A stretch of 64,000 bases of DNA from Trema orientale. Lineage: Eukaryota > Streptophyta > Magnoliopsida > Rosales > Cannabaceae. Both the position numbers and the translations under genes were made by a program. This document shows, piece by piece, positions 13,001-26,397 of this stretch. How positions within the stretch are numbered: position 1 is the first letter of the stretch; each line of letters begins with the position of its first letter. The notes under the pieces were generated by a model. That model did no database searches. It saw only the letters and a list, made by a program, of their open reading frames with translations, and was not told the DNA's origin. Location: positions 193,137-257,136 of the forward strand of contig JXTC01000327.1 in the NCBI GenBank assembly GCA_002914845.1, in the 5' to 3' direction.

Positions 13001-16000
13001 TCTGAATACAACTTCAGCAAAAACAAAATCTTCATTCAAAGCCATAGACAAACCAAGACATAATCACAGAATCTGCACTAAGGTGTCTTCCAAAAGAAAT
13101 AGCTAAACACAGTTATTATTCAGACAAGGAGAAGTTATATCACCAACAAAAACCTATAAAGGCAGGGAAATTTCAGGGGTATAAGACAATAAAGTGTTTA
13201 AAGAAAGGGACTAAGAAAGACAATTACCTTAAGCTCACTGGCCGTCTCCTTGATAACATCCATTGCTTCTGAAAGCTGAGATACCGTGAATGCTGGAATT
13301 TTAGGCTTCAGGAGCAGGGAAGACATCAATCCAATTCAGAAACTACTAATGAAAACTGCCAATTTGAGTAATCAAAACAGAAATATTGCAATAAATAACT
13401 CATTATCAAAGAAATTCATAGCATGCTAGTTGAGTAGCTTACATAGGAGACTTATACCTTGAAAACTCCAGCCTTGTGAGAAGCTATCTCCCGAAGAGTC
13501 TTCCCTGAAAAAAGAAGGAAAAAAAAAAAAGAAACAAGGAAAAGGAAGAAGAAGAAGAAGAAGAAGTCAGAGTATGTAGTTTAAGCATAAAAATAATTCT
13601 CAATTATTGCCATATTATTCAAAAGTTATCCAGCAACAATTATGAAAAATTTGAATAAAATGACAGTGTCAAAAGCTGATGGAACCACCCCAAAGATGCT
13701 AGTGTCAAAATGTCCTGATATTGAGCAAACTGATAAAACTGTACACAGCAGAAAACTAAAACTTGAATCACATATCAAGGAAAGTCACGCACCCAATGTC
13801 TCTGTATGATCCATCCCCAAAGAGGTAATACCACAGACAACAGGTTCTTTGATCTGCACAGTTTATAACCATATTCTGATACTATCATTATCATTTTCTC
13901 TTTCTCATATTTATATTTGTTCAAAAAAATAATAATAATTAAAAACAACAACTAGAGATAAGACTTATTGTCTTTATCATGTAGTTTTCTTTGTCTCATC
14001 TTGTCAAAGAAAGAAAATGATTTTAAACTTAGAAACTTGGTGAAAATATATCTGGTACTGTAAGTAGATACATACCACATTTGTTGAATCAAATTTCCCC
14101 CCCATACCAACTTCAACAATAGCGACATCAACCTATAAAAAATTGTCTTCAGCACCAGTAGTGTCTTAAAATAAGTAAGAAGCAAAAATAGAACAAAAAA
14201 TTTAGGTAAGATCAATAAGCTTGGCATGATAGAGTGTGAGGCAAATAAAAGAACCTACAGCTACCTAGCCAGTTCAAGTGAAGGAATCAGAAACTAAGGC
14301 AAGCTTCGACGTTACCGATTAATGTATGGCATACCTGCTCAGAAATAAAGATTTTGAAGGCCAATACCGTGAGGAACTGAAATAATGGAGGCATTGGCAG
14401 GTCCTCTGTTATATTTTCCTGCAAATTCAAATTTTTAGAATTAATAAACTGATTTTTATAAGGAGTTCAACGTCAAATATATAAGTCATTAAGTTGTGAT
14501 TCACTGCACAAGTTATCCTTGTCCCCCCAAAAAAAAAACAAAAAAAGCAAAAAAAAAAAACAAAAAAAAACCAAAAAAACAAAGAGTTTATCTATTTCTT
14601 AGCCGTTCTAACAATGAGGGATAAACAAGTTGAGTTTTATGGAATCATGCGGGGCTAGCAACTTGAATTAGAAACCAACTTTTTACAATTTGAAACAGTT
14701 TGACCTTAAAAAACTTGATTATGTGTTATGATGATATTATAACAAAAATAATGATTAGTACCTCCAGCTTGTGCCAACATTCCCAAAAGTGCTGGAGAAA
14801 TTTTTCTTCAGTGATTTCCAACCTAAACATAGAATTTACAGTCAGAATTCAAAAAATGAAAAAAGGGAAAAATAGTCAATCAGCAAAGAAAAATAGCTAA
14901 ATAATTTTCAGACTAGCAATAAGGTTTTTCTTTTCTGTTCTTCACTCTCTAATTCTGAATCTAGAAAACAAGCACATTAATAAACATTACATCTTGACTC
15001 AACTAAGCTTTTATCCCAAAAATTGGCGTCCCTTACATCATTGATGCCAAATATTACTCTGGGTTGCAGCAACAATTTTAAACATCAATAAATTCCAAAA
15101 GATTGGTGTCCCTTACATGAAGAACTAAGATGGTTCCATAATATCTAACATACAAGAATGCTAAATTATATTGTGGGGCCACGCGAACACATTGGAGTTA
15201 TCAAAGCAGCATATATAAAAGACTTGTAAAAAAGTTCTACGAAATATTGCATGTCAAAATTGCACTTATCCATGAAAAAGGAAGACATTCCTGAGCTATC
15301 CCTACCTTAAAACATGGATCGGATGTAAACTTAACTCTAAAACACAGTTGGGAATTCATGTACCATGGAAGACAGAGGTATTTTCATAGAATTTCAGAAC
15401 TATAGTTTTTCCAAATTTTCCCAAGACATAATTCTATTGTTATTCTATCCCAAGAATTCATCATCATGAATTGTTGACAATACACATACACCTGTTGAGA
15501 AAGAGGTCCAAAACTAAACATATTTCAAAAGAGATCATACAAATGAATGTTTACCCATTTATTCGGAATCTCTCTCTCACATCAATTAGGTGAGGGGAAG
15601 TGAAGAGTCCAGTTCGTAGTCCGCATTCCCGTAGAATAGCCTCACAGAAAGTGCAGGTCGAACCCTAAATGTGAATTAAAAAATGATAACAGAAACAAGT
15701 TAGGACAAAAAGTAAGTCATCTTTGACTATTTTGAGTAGTTACTGCATCAAACTTAAAGATGTAAGTTTGCAGCCTCGGCCTATAATAACAAATGTAAAA
15801 CTACAAGTACTAATGGAATTTTAGATGTAAATCACGTCAAACTCCTCAGGTCCAATTCACAATCATAGGTGAGCCAAAGTACATATTGCTTTTCAAGTTC
15901 GAATTCTTCAACTACATTTTCCTATGCCCTTGTCAAAAGGGATAGTGATGTTATTACTGATACCAACATAGTATCAAAAGTCTTATTTAAGATAAAATTC

Positions 16001-16979
16001 TAACGGATAACTAATAACTGTCTAAAAGTTTAATCTGAATTCTTAAGACAAATATATCTAATAATTTAATGAGCAGCATACCTTGCCCTTTGTACCTGCC
16101 ACATGAATAATTTTGAGTCCCACTATATGTTCTTCCAAACCAAGTATCTATAAACAAAACAACATTGCGCATTTTTTTAATAAGAAACAAAAGGTGTATT
16201 AATTAAATAAGAAAATACAATCAAAGGAACAAAAAGTCCCAAAGAACAACTTAGAAATTGAACCACAATCCCTATTCAAATCCAAAAAAGAATCAAACCC
16301 AAAAAAAACACTGTGCATTTCAATATCAAGGAATTTAATAAAGCAAACAATCCAAAACTGGTAGAAAATAGATGCTCCTATATGAAGAAGCTTAGTAGGA
16401 GAGTGGGCGGAAGATAAAAAGATAAAAAGACATCGATTATTTTCAGTTATAATACCCAAGAGAAATGTATGACTGAGAGTACAAAGTATTTAAATTTTCT
16501 CCTTGAAATATTATGGAAGAATATGCTATTTACCTGTAGATACATCGACATTCGTTCCAATTTTTCATATTTACTCTGTATAGATGACTTCTCTCCACGT
16601 CTCTGACCTGTAATAAGAGAAGAAAGTGCTCCCATGGCAGATTCATATGAAGATGCAAGAGGCAAGTCTTCGAAATACTCTTTCGTATTGACATTGCTTT
16701 CAAATTTGTCCATAACTAGAGATGACACCTTTCTATATCTAATACCTAAAAGATTAAAACGAAAAGAAGTTCACAATTTGAAGATTAGTTTAGAAATTAC
16801 ACAGGAAAAAAAATAACAATAATAATAGCTGACAAGCCTTCCTGAAATATAAATCTGGAAGGAACAATAAAAGGGTCTCAAAGATTTATTGATGTGACTA
16901 GCATATTAAAATGCCAACTGAATTGATTCAGAAGTCTTAGATAGAATTTTCTACTGTTTATCAAAACACACACACATAT

Positions 16980-17024
<45 letters not shown>

Positions 17025-18365
17025 CTAATCTTGGTTCTAACATTTACATAAGAGTGGAGCTTACCGCGTCCTTTGCGATTATCTACGATAAGGCAAGAAT
17101 GTGAACAAGCCGACCTCCATCTTATTTTATGAAGAGAATTATAGTTTCTCCTATGGAAGCATGAAACTCCAAATACTCCACACTTCAGGTATACATTTGT
17201 ATTAATGTACATTGGGAGATGTTAAACCTGCAAAGTATAACAAAATTCTCAACCAAAAGTACCAAAGAAATGAATACATGCGCTATTTGATATGGTTGAA
17301 GACACGTGACATCTCGAGACTGAATGAGGGAGTGAGGAGAATCAGAAAGCAAGCAGAGCAAGATGGAGACAACATATTATACGACCTATACCGGCGAGTT
17401 TCAACCATTTCATTTCTCTTTCTTTGTTTAAGCAAATATATATTGAAGGGAAACTAATCGCTGGTTCCTCCAGAACTCTCTTCTCCATACAGATATACAC
17501 CTATAGGTCTAATTGGTTTAATCTTTCTTCTAGTCTGTAGACATTCAACTGCGGAAAAGAGGGACCCTTTTTTTTTTTCCTATTATTCCTCTAGTTGAAC
17601 CTACAATCTTTGGCGAGCCAGGAAACTCTACCATATTGTTGGATAGGTCCGACGATGAATCCAACCCCAGACCTCATCAGAGCATGAGACATATCATGGC
17701 CTTGACCACTACAAGGACCATGTTTCAATTATGCTATGGAAGCTGCTACCAAAAAATGAAAATATAGCACCATTTTCCCTCATGGTTCAACCCAAATCAC
17801 TGTACGGACAATTATTTTGCAAAAAAATTGAGAGCAACTACTAACACCCATAACAAAGGGAGATTTTCATTTATAGGCTGAAACTCTTTTGGGTTTTCTT
17901 TTTTTTTTTTTTCTGATATTATTCTCAAAAGACAATACCGGAATTAAACACTAAACAACATAGCAAAGTGGAAAGAAAGAATCTCATTTGAGCAGATAAT
18001 ATGTTATCTTCAAACCCCATATCAGAAAAAAGAGCCACCACCTTCAACTTGCACCAAGCCTTTCTACTCACCAACCATATAAAGCTTTCAGTATTACTAA
18101 TATCACATCGAAAAAAAAATGCGAACTATATTTTCTCAATTTCTTCTTCAAACAGAAAATTTCAATGCACAAAGACCCAGAAAAAGAAAACAAAATTCCC
18201 ATTTAATAAACATCATATATATATGTGTGTGTGTGTGTGTGTGCGCGCGCGCGTGTATTCGTAATATAATATGAGAGTGCATATATATGTATATATATTA
18301 AATTTTGTATTTTTAATGGAGGAGGAAGAAGCACTTACAGAGTAACGCAAGGGAAGAAGGGTCAT
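10088..18365 (-). CDS. FPGS: Folylpolyglutamate synthase (organelle-targeted), 17 coding exons
   Basis: Adds glutamates to tetrahydrofolates (ATP-dependent ligase, Mur-ligase fold). Coding exons, first to last: 18339-18365, 17065-17182, 16534-16745, 16082-16147, 15555-15664, 14762-14822, 14335-14418, 14076-14132, 13793-13853, 13458-13504, 13228-13305, 12308-12466, 11730-12059, 11493-11571, 11246-11401, 10585-10781, 10088-10147. These join in frame to 633 aa with GT-AG borders. Visible motifs: P-loop GTKGKGS (about 137-143), [14 protein letters not shown] (about 233), GMDHTETLG (about 259), [13 protein letters not shown] (about 413), [18 protein letters not shown], and C-terminal [15 protein letters not shown]. 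The N-terminal 60 residues are rich in R, S and C and poor in acidic residues, like a mitochondrial or plastid transit peptide; which organelle is unclear. An in-frame upstream ATG at 18431 lies close to the predicted transcription start, so 18365 is preferred. The donor of exon 12 is ambiguous (12308 in frame; 12304 would need a different acceptor). AATAAA follows the stop closely. Confidence 0.95.
16978..17023. repeat. (TA)n(TG)n microsatellite in FPGS intron 2
   Basis: An AT dinucleotide run passes into about 16 TG repeats. It lies 42 bp downstream of the exon 2 donor in transcript sense, where it reads (CA)n(TA)n. Confidence 0.9.
17587..17735 (-). mobile_element. Possible tRNA-derived SINE in FPGS intron 1
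   Basis: Read on the minus strand, the stretch has an A-box-like TAGTGGTCAAGG followed by a B-box-like GGGTTGGATTCATC at roughly tRNA spacing. This is the layout of plant SINE heads. Borders and tail are not clear, so the call is weak. Confidence 0.35.
18214..18257. repeat. (AT)n(GT)n(GC)n compound microsatellite in FPGS intron 1
   Basis: AT, then GT, then an alternating GCGCGCGCG block. Alternating purine-pyrimidine throughout, so it is a potential Z-DNA tract. It begins about 80 bp inside intron 1. Confidence 0.9.
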
Positions 18366-18463
18366 GGTGTCGTGTTGTGTCCTCCTCTCTGTATTCTCTT
18401 TCTCGGCCACCGTCCAATTCTGACCGCACACAAATATGTATGCAGATTCAGCTTCTATTTATG
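18366..18463 (-). promoter_or_regulatory. FPGS core promoter and short 5' leader
   Basis: On the minus strand a TATA-like CATAAATAG lies at 18455-18463, about 90 bp before the chosen ATG. That would place transcription start near 18430 and give a leader of about 65 nt. Inferred from motif and spacing only. Confidence 0.45.
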
Positions 18464-18595
18464 AATTGCAATATATGACATAATCAAACCTATGTTTTAA
18501 TTTTAAATAAAAATGAAAATAGGAAAAATAATAAATAAATAAATAAAACCAATTTGAGTTCTAGATTTAAAAACCAACTAACAATTATAAAATAA

Positions 18596-19105
18596 TAATA
18601 AAAATTATTTTTATACCTTACATTTTAATTGGTTGTTCAATTTATATATCATATTTTAGTTATTATAAATATTGATCTTCAAATTTAGAACTTATAATAA
18701 ATTTATACTTTCTCTGAGTCAAACGTCAATTATAACCATTATATTTACCAAAATACCTTAAAAGTCTAACTATATATTTTAAAAAAAAGTTAAATTTAAA
18801 ACTTATATAAAATTGATAAAGTTTTGTTTTAATGATATTTAATTTTTGTAGGTTTTTGTATTTTTTAAACTATTTTTTAAATATTTATTTTTTTAGTTAT
18901 TAATTTTAATTAGTTTTAAATTTAAATTAAGTATTAAAATATATATTATTAAAGTTTACTAGGTATTTTGATAAACTCAATTGTCAAAATTAGTATTAGA
19001 CCCTAAGCAGATATAAATTCGTTACAAGTTTCAAATCTTGAGGTCAATATTGATAATAACCAAAACACGTGGTATAAATTAAACAAATACTCAAAATGTA
19101 ATTTT
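18596..19105. mobile_element. Foldback element, family C
   Basis: The left end (TTATACCTTACATTTTAATTG, then TATTTTAGTTATTATAAATATTGA in two pieces) recurs as an inverted copy at the right end near 19030-19100 (TATTGATAATAACCAAAACA). The same left arm is present at 38036 and the same right arm at about 43375-43440. Ends are approximate and no target duplication was fixed. Confidence 0.5.
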
Positions 19106-19796
19106 TAAAAATGTAATCAACTCAAAATGTAATTTATAAAAATGTAAATTAACCCAAAATTAAAAGAGAGTTTAATTTAGTTTAGTTTAGGGTTACTTTT
19201 TATAATTTTACCAGAACTATGTAGTGTAACTAATGTGTCACTTTGTAATTTAAACAAAACAAAAATTTTACATGCATGTTACTGATATCAGTCCCAAAAT
19301 ACTCGTGTTGATTTTCAAAAAATACTATAAGCTCATGATACATGATATTTTCTCTTTGTTTGCATGACAGAAATGACGATCTAAGTGGTTTAGAAGGCAA
19401 AATTGAAATTTTTAATAATCCGAAAGCAAACTAAGGCATTCAGTATAATTAAGGGCAAACATAAAATAAACTCTTTGTTATATGTTGATCATGAATTCAT
19501 AATTAGGTGGCTCTATTGTCACTCCTTTTTTTGACTTTCCCTTCTCTTTTTTCAATTAATTACTTATTTACAAAAATATCTTCTTATGAATTGACACGAA
19601 TATCCTCGTGTAGCATTAAATAATAGAAACTCTTATCTCTTAGCATACTCCCCCAATTATGTACAATAATCATATGATATTTTGCTCAAATTAAAAAAAA
19701 TCAAGATTTTATATTTTTTTTTAAAGTTTTGTTTTTTTGTGAATCAACAGTTAACGTTTTGTTTGTTTATTTGTTTATTTTTCTTGGGGGAAGGGA

Positions 19797-19990
19797 ATGG
19801 GAACCAACCGTTCTGGAACTATTTCTTATAATTTTTTTTTCGTTTGGGAACCAACTGTATTTTTTTTTTATATATATATAAGTTGTTCTTTTCTTTATGG
19901 TTTGGGAACCAACTATATATATATATATATATTTTTTCGGTAGGGGAATCACTGTTCAGAAATTTTTTTTTTTTGTTTAGGAACCAACAA
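19797..19990. repeat. Four spaced copies of GGGAACCAAC
   Basis: GGGAACCAAC or AGGAACCAAC occurs near 19799, 19848, 19904 and 19979, separated by T-rich and TA-rich spacers. It looks like a decayed tandem array. No function is visible. Confidence 0.6.
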
Positions 19991-22415
19991 GTTGTGTAGT
20001 TGTAAGACCGAAAAAAAAAAAAATCATTAGTTTTCTCAATTTATACCGTTGTTGTAATTTCTAAAAGATGAAAAAAAAAATCTAAAAACTAATTTATTGT
20101 AAAGTACTAGGGGTGGAAAAAAAATATTTAACAAAGAATATTTTTGTACATAATATAATTTTATAAAGTGTGTGAAAAGAAATTTTAAAATATTACAAGG
20201 ATATGTTGAGAAGGAAATGGAGAGACAAAATAAGAGGTGGCAATAAAGCCACGGTTCATAATTTAAGATCTGGTGGGACCCATTTTGATTTGTATAACTA
20301 TTTATGGTTATATTATTTGACTCTTGACTTAAATGACTTTGCTTAGTTTTACTCTCATTTGTGTGTGTGACCCAATTGTCAATTGATATATTATTTCTTT
20401 GTTTTTGTTTTTCTTGGCTAAACAAGTTTGGTTTTTGTTTATTGTTTTCTATAATAAATAATGACATTTCCCAATTTTATGACCTAGGAAATATTTGAAA
20501 ATAACATAACTTCATCAACATTTTAAACCGAATTATCTACTATTTAGTCCGTTAATCTTATTACCGAAATGGGTTTTATTTTTTCCTAGAAATATCGTTT
20601 TGGAAAAAATAAAGAACAAAAATTCTTGGTCACCATACAAAACGTAATCATATATATAATTGTTTTCCCTTCAGATATAAGCAACTTGGGGCCATTTGAC
20701 TAACAATAACAATTTAGTTGCTTGATTGTTACAACACCACCTATCCCTCTACTATACCCCTTCCTCTGGATCTATTCCTACACCTCGTCCTCAATATATG
20801 GTGATAGTGAATGACTTCTATGTATGTGTAGCTCTCTATAATGTTGTAACGTTTTTGGAGTTTTTGCTTTTTTGAAAAAAAATAAAATGTTATGTTAGAA
20901 TACTTGTGAGATGCTCAAAGATTAGTTTAAAATATGAAAAAAAAAACAATAATTTTTCAAATTTTAAAGTATGAGTAGAAGTTAATTTTGAGACGCATGT
21001 TGACTGTTGACCTAAAATCCATAATGTTTTGCTTTATTTTTTAATCTTTTGAGCTGCACGAAGAGGAAGACCAAGATATTTATTGTTGGAATTCATGTTT
21101 TGTTGTTCTAAAGTATAGATTAAATTTTGTACGTCCATAAATCTTTGTCTTGATCCATGCTTTCCTTCCTAAACAAAGCAGAATATTCCTGAGCTTAATT
21201 CCATTTTTTAATTAAACGAATCTGCCATATGATGTAAGCCATTACGACCACTAAAACGTATACTTTATTTTATTTCACTTAATTTCATTTCATTCTAATT
21301 TTTATTTTACTCTCCTGTCAACATATGCAAAATGAATTTAATAATATGGTTTAGATTACCTTAACTAACATTCTTAATTTTCCATCAAGACTACAAGTCT
21401 ACAAAAGACGTAGGGATTTTTGTACTCTCTACTAACCAATTTAGGGTAAACAATTTTTTTTTTTAAAGTAAACGTTTGGTAAACAATACTATACTATAGT
21501 ATAGTATTTTATAATAGTTGGTGCTGTTACCTCTTTTTGGTTTTAAAAGATGAAATGAATTATGAACTTCTTATCAATTATTGTGTTAGTTGAAGAAAAT
21601 CTCCACTATTTCTTTTTCCTTTTGAAAATTGAAAGTTAAAAAATGTAACTGAGCAAGTTATGTAGTTATAACTTGGGTGGACACCCACTACCTACAATTT
21701 GTCAAATTCCATGTATTGATTTTACTGTCAAAGTGACACATAAAGAAAGTAGAAGATTTTCTTTATAATGCACACAAAGACCTTGTTTAGAACCTAGATT
21801 TTAAGAGAAAAGGAAAAAAAAAAAAAAAAAAAACAAAGAAGAAAAAGAAAAGAAATTCAAGAGATTTAAAAAAAAAAAAAAAACAAAGGAAGAAGTTAAA
21901 TCTCTTGTAGAAGATTTATACAATTTATACAATTTGAGGAAAATATTTTCCTCCTCCATTACCCTTGTCTTTCCCTCGCAATGCTTTTTCCCAGAAACAT
22001 CCTAGTTCCAAAGCCTCCAAGATAAACATGATTGCAATTTCATTTCAGTTGGTTTACTTACTGCATTTTGTATTCTTTTCCAAGAATGGGAGTGACTAAA
22101 GTGGAACTTTGAGTGGGGGTTAAATTAGACTATGTTGGATACTTCCAAGTTAATTGTAGAAGATTTTGACTCGTGTGGAGATGAACTGAGCGCTAGAAAA
22201 AAATCTTAAACACTGGTACAATATAACAGTCAGAACATTTTTTTGAACAGCTTTACCATGAGCGAATTCGATTTTCTGTTACATCCTTGACGGTATCGTT
22301 GATCATGGTTGTCAGTATATATTGGCAAAATCGAGATGTTCATTTTGATTTTTGGATTTTCAAACAAAAACTGGTGCAGTTTCATGCAAGCACAAATACA
22401 AAAGAAACGTGCAAA

Positions 22416-25400
22416 CTAAAACTTATCACTCGAATGTCTTGTATTAATATGAGCTCCAAGAAGAGGTTCAAGATTTCCATCTAATACAGAATTCAGACCA
22501 GGAAGTTGGATACCAGTTTTAAGATCCTCAACTAGCTTGTGGGGATGAGACTTGTACTTCCGAGTCTCTTTCTGCCACACGTCAAAAATGGCCTCTCTAT
22601 TGATGTCATTTACAGTGGAAACTCCTTGTTCCCATGCAATCACAAGAAGCTTGGCCGTCAAGCGATTAAGGGCTTTGATCCTATTGGCAAATTGGCTTCT
22701 TTCTCCTGCAAAATGAAGGACTAAGTTGAGGAACACAGGAGAAACAAGTGACATGGCAGATTCTGAAGTATAGTTGTCATGTGTTTGAACTCTTTTTTCA
22801 CTATGTGCTTTTCTGCTATATGTATCCCGAAAATTATGAACCCACTTAGCGAGTTCAAGTTTGAAACTTGAGGATCCGCCAGATCCTACAATCTTTAGGA
22901 AGCATGAAACTCATGGTTATTCACTAGACAGCTAGTAACCTGACCAAGCAACTAGCTCCTGAGGTCTTGCTTGTGTAAACTCTTGGTCATTGTATGACCA
23001 GATCATATTCAAAACTAAAAGAATAGAAAGAATTAAAGTTAAATAACCTGCAGATTGGAAACTTATGCCAGTAGGAATATGTTGAATGCAAACTGAAGGT
23101 CTAGTTCCACTCTGCTCTTCCTCAAGCAAGGTGGGAGATGCAATTTTCAAATCCCCATCATCAATTTGTAGGTCAGAAGCGTGTTCTAGAAACAGAGGAA
23201 TAACATCCACACTTGCTGAGCTACTCTGCATGATATCCACAACCACAAATGCGTCAAGCTGTGAAAGTTTTTGGTCCATATTGTTAGAATCTTCTTATTC
23301 TTTTTAGCAGTAAACACTTTCAACAGAGATCTGAGACATGACAAGAACATGGGGTATTTCTTTTTTTAATTTTTTTTCAGTCATTTTATACGAAATTTGG
23401 AAGAGAACCCGAGTATATTTGTTTACTATCAGAATGAATAGGTAGGCAAAGTAACACTTTCCGAACCACTGGAGTGCAACATAAAATAGGACTATGACAC
23501 AGGGGCGTTAATTAAGTTCTTAAAATATCACATCATATAAAGGTCTATGCACCCAGACAATTCTATATTCCTTAAACTGACAAAGAGCACAAGTATCTTA
23601 ATCAATTATTTAAAATAATAATAATAATAACAGAAGAGACAGCAATGAATCAGTAATTCGAGGGTGAAAAATGACGGAAGGCCCAGACAACATCTTTCCT
23701 ATGATTAAGAACCGGAAAAGTAAGGAATTATATTTTTTTGCTTTTGGCAGAATAACTACACCCGATAAAAAACAGCAGAAATATTCTATCAAATTAGTCG
23801 TGGAAATTAATGCTAGGAGCTACAATAGCAGAAATCATTTACAAATAATTAAAGGATCTAAAAGGATTTGGTCAGAGACTAAGAACAAAAAGCAAAGTTG
23901 TACCTCAGACAGAGTAGATCCATCCTGAGGACCTCTAATCATGAAGTGAACACCTCTCTCTCCTGAAAGATAGCCATAAGCAAACTTAAATTCAAACTCT
24001 ATAGTTGCTGACTTAATACCACCATTCACGGAAAAACGCTTCTCAACCACTCTCCCTTTTTGCCCTTGCTTCTTCGCCCAATTCGTATACATTCTTAAGA
24101 GTTGACTTGCCCATATCTGGACATGGAATTTAATAAATGAACTCAGAGAATGAAAGAGAGGGAAAACAAAGAGAATAGAGAGACATTCACCAAGTTATGG
24201 AATTTTTACGGCAAAATATTATAACATGCATAAATTTTTTATGTTTAACAATTTTTGTGGCACGTCACCTCAAAGTTCATTGGAATATAATACCAAGTTG
24301 GACCATGGAACTCCAAAGAGAGATGTGTTTTTCCAACTGTCTACGTACAGAAAGTGATACTCCCTAACCAAGTTTATATTCAAGAGATAAACCAGTTAAA
24401 CAAGATTATCAAACCTCAGAATGACCTTCAGATCCAGCTTTAATAACTACACATGCACCCTCGATGTCATACGGCCTCTTAAGAAGCTTGGACATCTCAT
24501 ACTGATCCAAAACCTTGCTCACGTCCAGAGATGCATTATATGCTTGCTTGAAAAGCCCATAGTTGATAGCATCTATCTCGGCCAACTGTATTATTAACTT
24601 TGCCTCTTCAACCTGCAAGAGATAAACAAAATATAGTTAAAAAAATCACCATTCAATCTAGAAGAGAAAAAGGGAAAAGAAGTTTGGAGAAACATCTCAT
24701 ATAGACAAGTTTTAAAGGTTGTCCTGAGGAAAAACCAACAGAATGCACACAATCACATGATTGACTTAAGATTGTTTTACAAATGTAGTTTTCGATGCTC
24801 GAAAGTTCAGTCAGAGAGAGGATAATGTGCAGTATAACTCCTCAGTTTGAGTGTGTCAGCAATCAAACATGTTAAAAACAAAAGGCTTCCCAATCCAGGC
24901 TACACTATAATTGTTAAAGATGGTTATTTCCAAATTCCAAATAGGTAGACAATAATATAATCCTCAATAGTGGAATATCCAATGTGTATTAATTCTTAAT
25001 AAATAATAAATATGAAAAATGGTAAATGCATCATCTTATCACCTTATATGTCAAATCCTTAAGTGCATCAACCACTCTGGCACTATCAGCAAACTTGGCA
25101 AGAATCTCATCAGACTTAGCTGGATCGTCCCAGAGGTCATAAGCTCGTACCATTTCTTCCTGTTTATTTCGCCTTGCCTCTTCATGTTCGAGTGCCACCG
25201 GGGCTAGCATTTCAGCTCGTAGAACTGCATCTTCAATCTTCCTTTTCAATGCAAATAATCCTACAACATATTAACACAATTTCAAATCCCATGAAAGTTC
25301 TTATACACAAGAAGATAAACAGCACAGACTAATATAACCTAAGGACTTCCATTTTTACAAACTCGAAAAAGAATGATGTTCACTGAGACATAATCTCAAG

Positions 25401-25742
25401 CAGATGATAGGTACCCATGTACGCAAAACTGAAAAACTCTTCCAACTGACCATATCAAGCTTCAGATTCAATGAAAACACGCCATTTTTAGCATCAACCT
25501 ACTAAATATTCAATTGGGTCCAAACCCCATTTGTCCTTTAAGAAAATAAAGAGAAAGTGGAACTGACCCAGTTGTTTGTAGACCTTGTTCTTGTCTTCAT
25601 CCGTGGAATATGAAGCTCGAACAGCGGAATATAGAGGAAGTTGAATACGAGAGCAAGCCTTTCTTCTGGAAGCTTTGCATTTTGAGGTCAACAGTGTGGT
25701 TGAAGCACTGGCTTTTCTCACAAAAGCGGGTTCTGTGGCCAT
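22416..25742 (-). CDS. PRFB3: PrfB3-type plastid peptide chain release factor-like protein
   Basis: A class I release-factor (RF2) homologue. Coding exons in order: 25568-25742, 25043-25260, 24415-24612, 23904-24116, 23048-23225, 22416-22705; joined they give 423 aa with every phase consistent. Residues 1 to about 55 are a basic, S/T-rich plastid transit peptide (starts MATEPAFVRK). The middle holds the helical PCRF domain (DDPAKSDEILAKFAD, VEEAKLIIQLAEID). The end keeps RF features HIPTGISFQ (about 317) and ERSQFANRIKAL. Two defining RF2 motifs are gone. The tripeptide stop-codon reader SPF is replaced around IRGPQDG, and the catalytic GGQ is replaced by an acidic stretch (TLLEEEQSG). Known family: Arabidopsis PrfB3 lost the same motifs and acts in stabilising plastid petB mRNA rather than in termination. 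Here that role is inferred. Two in-frame acceptors exist for exon 5 (23225 preferred, 23261 possible). MLSMAT at 25751 is an alternative start. Confidence 0.9.
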
Positions 25743-26397
25743 GCTTAACATGAACACAAGGAAACTAAGAAGAAGAAGAAGAAAGAGAGAAGAAGGTTCA
25801 TCAGGAGTAGAAAGAAAGAAGGGTTTGAGGAGTAGCGAGCTGAGAGTGGCGCCAAACCACGTAAACAGCTTCACTTCCACCACCCCTTTTCCCCTTTCTT
25901 CCTTTTTCTCTCTACTCTAATACTCCTTATCCTCAAAACTTCCGCTGACCATTACAAGCGTTTGACACCCAAGTATTATAAAATGAAAAAAAAATAAAAT
26001 AAAATCGAAATTAATTAAAAGTTATTATTTTTTTATTTCGCTGAAATAAAAACCTTTCATTTATTACTCTACTTAATTTGATCATATTAATATACTAGAG
26101 AAGGAACAGAGGGGAAAACAAAAAAAGAACGAGGAAGAGAAATGAGTTGAAAACTTATGAGAAGAATAAATAAATAAATGAAAAAAAAAAGAACGAGAGA
26201 ATTCAAAATATTCAGAAAAATTAAGGAGTGAAAATTTTAAATGAAAATTGTACTATTGATAACTTGACGTCTCATTTCAATTTAAAACGGACAATAAAAG
26301 TTTATATTATCTGTTTAAAGTATAAAATCCGCTGGCTGCCATGACCATGTGCTCGACTTTATTTTTGTTGCATCAAACTGCAAATTCATTTATTTAT
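25743..26397. other. PRFB3 upstream region and AT-rich spacer
   Basis: The first 180 bp should hold the PRFB3 leader and promoter; it is CT-rich on the gene strand up to about 25930. Beyond that, AT-rich DNA with nothing recognised. Confidence 0.4.

Larger units (their letters stand above)
18464..22415. other. AT-rich intergenic DNA between FPGS and PRFB3
   Basis: Apart from the repeats listed at 18596 and 19797 I see only AT-rich sequence. It includes several A-rich tracts at 21810-21890 and a TATACTATAGTATA palindrome near 21490. Open frames are low-complexity and show no domain. Confidence 0.5.
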
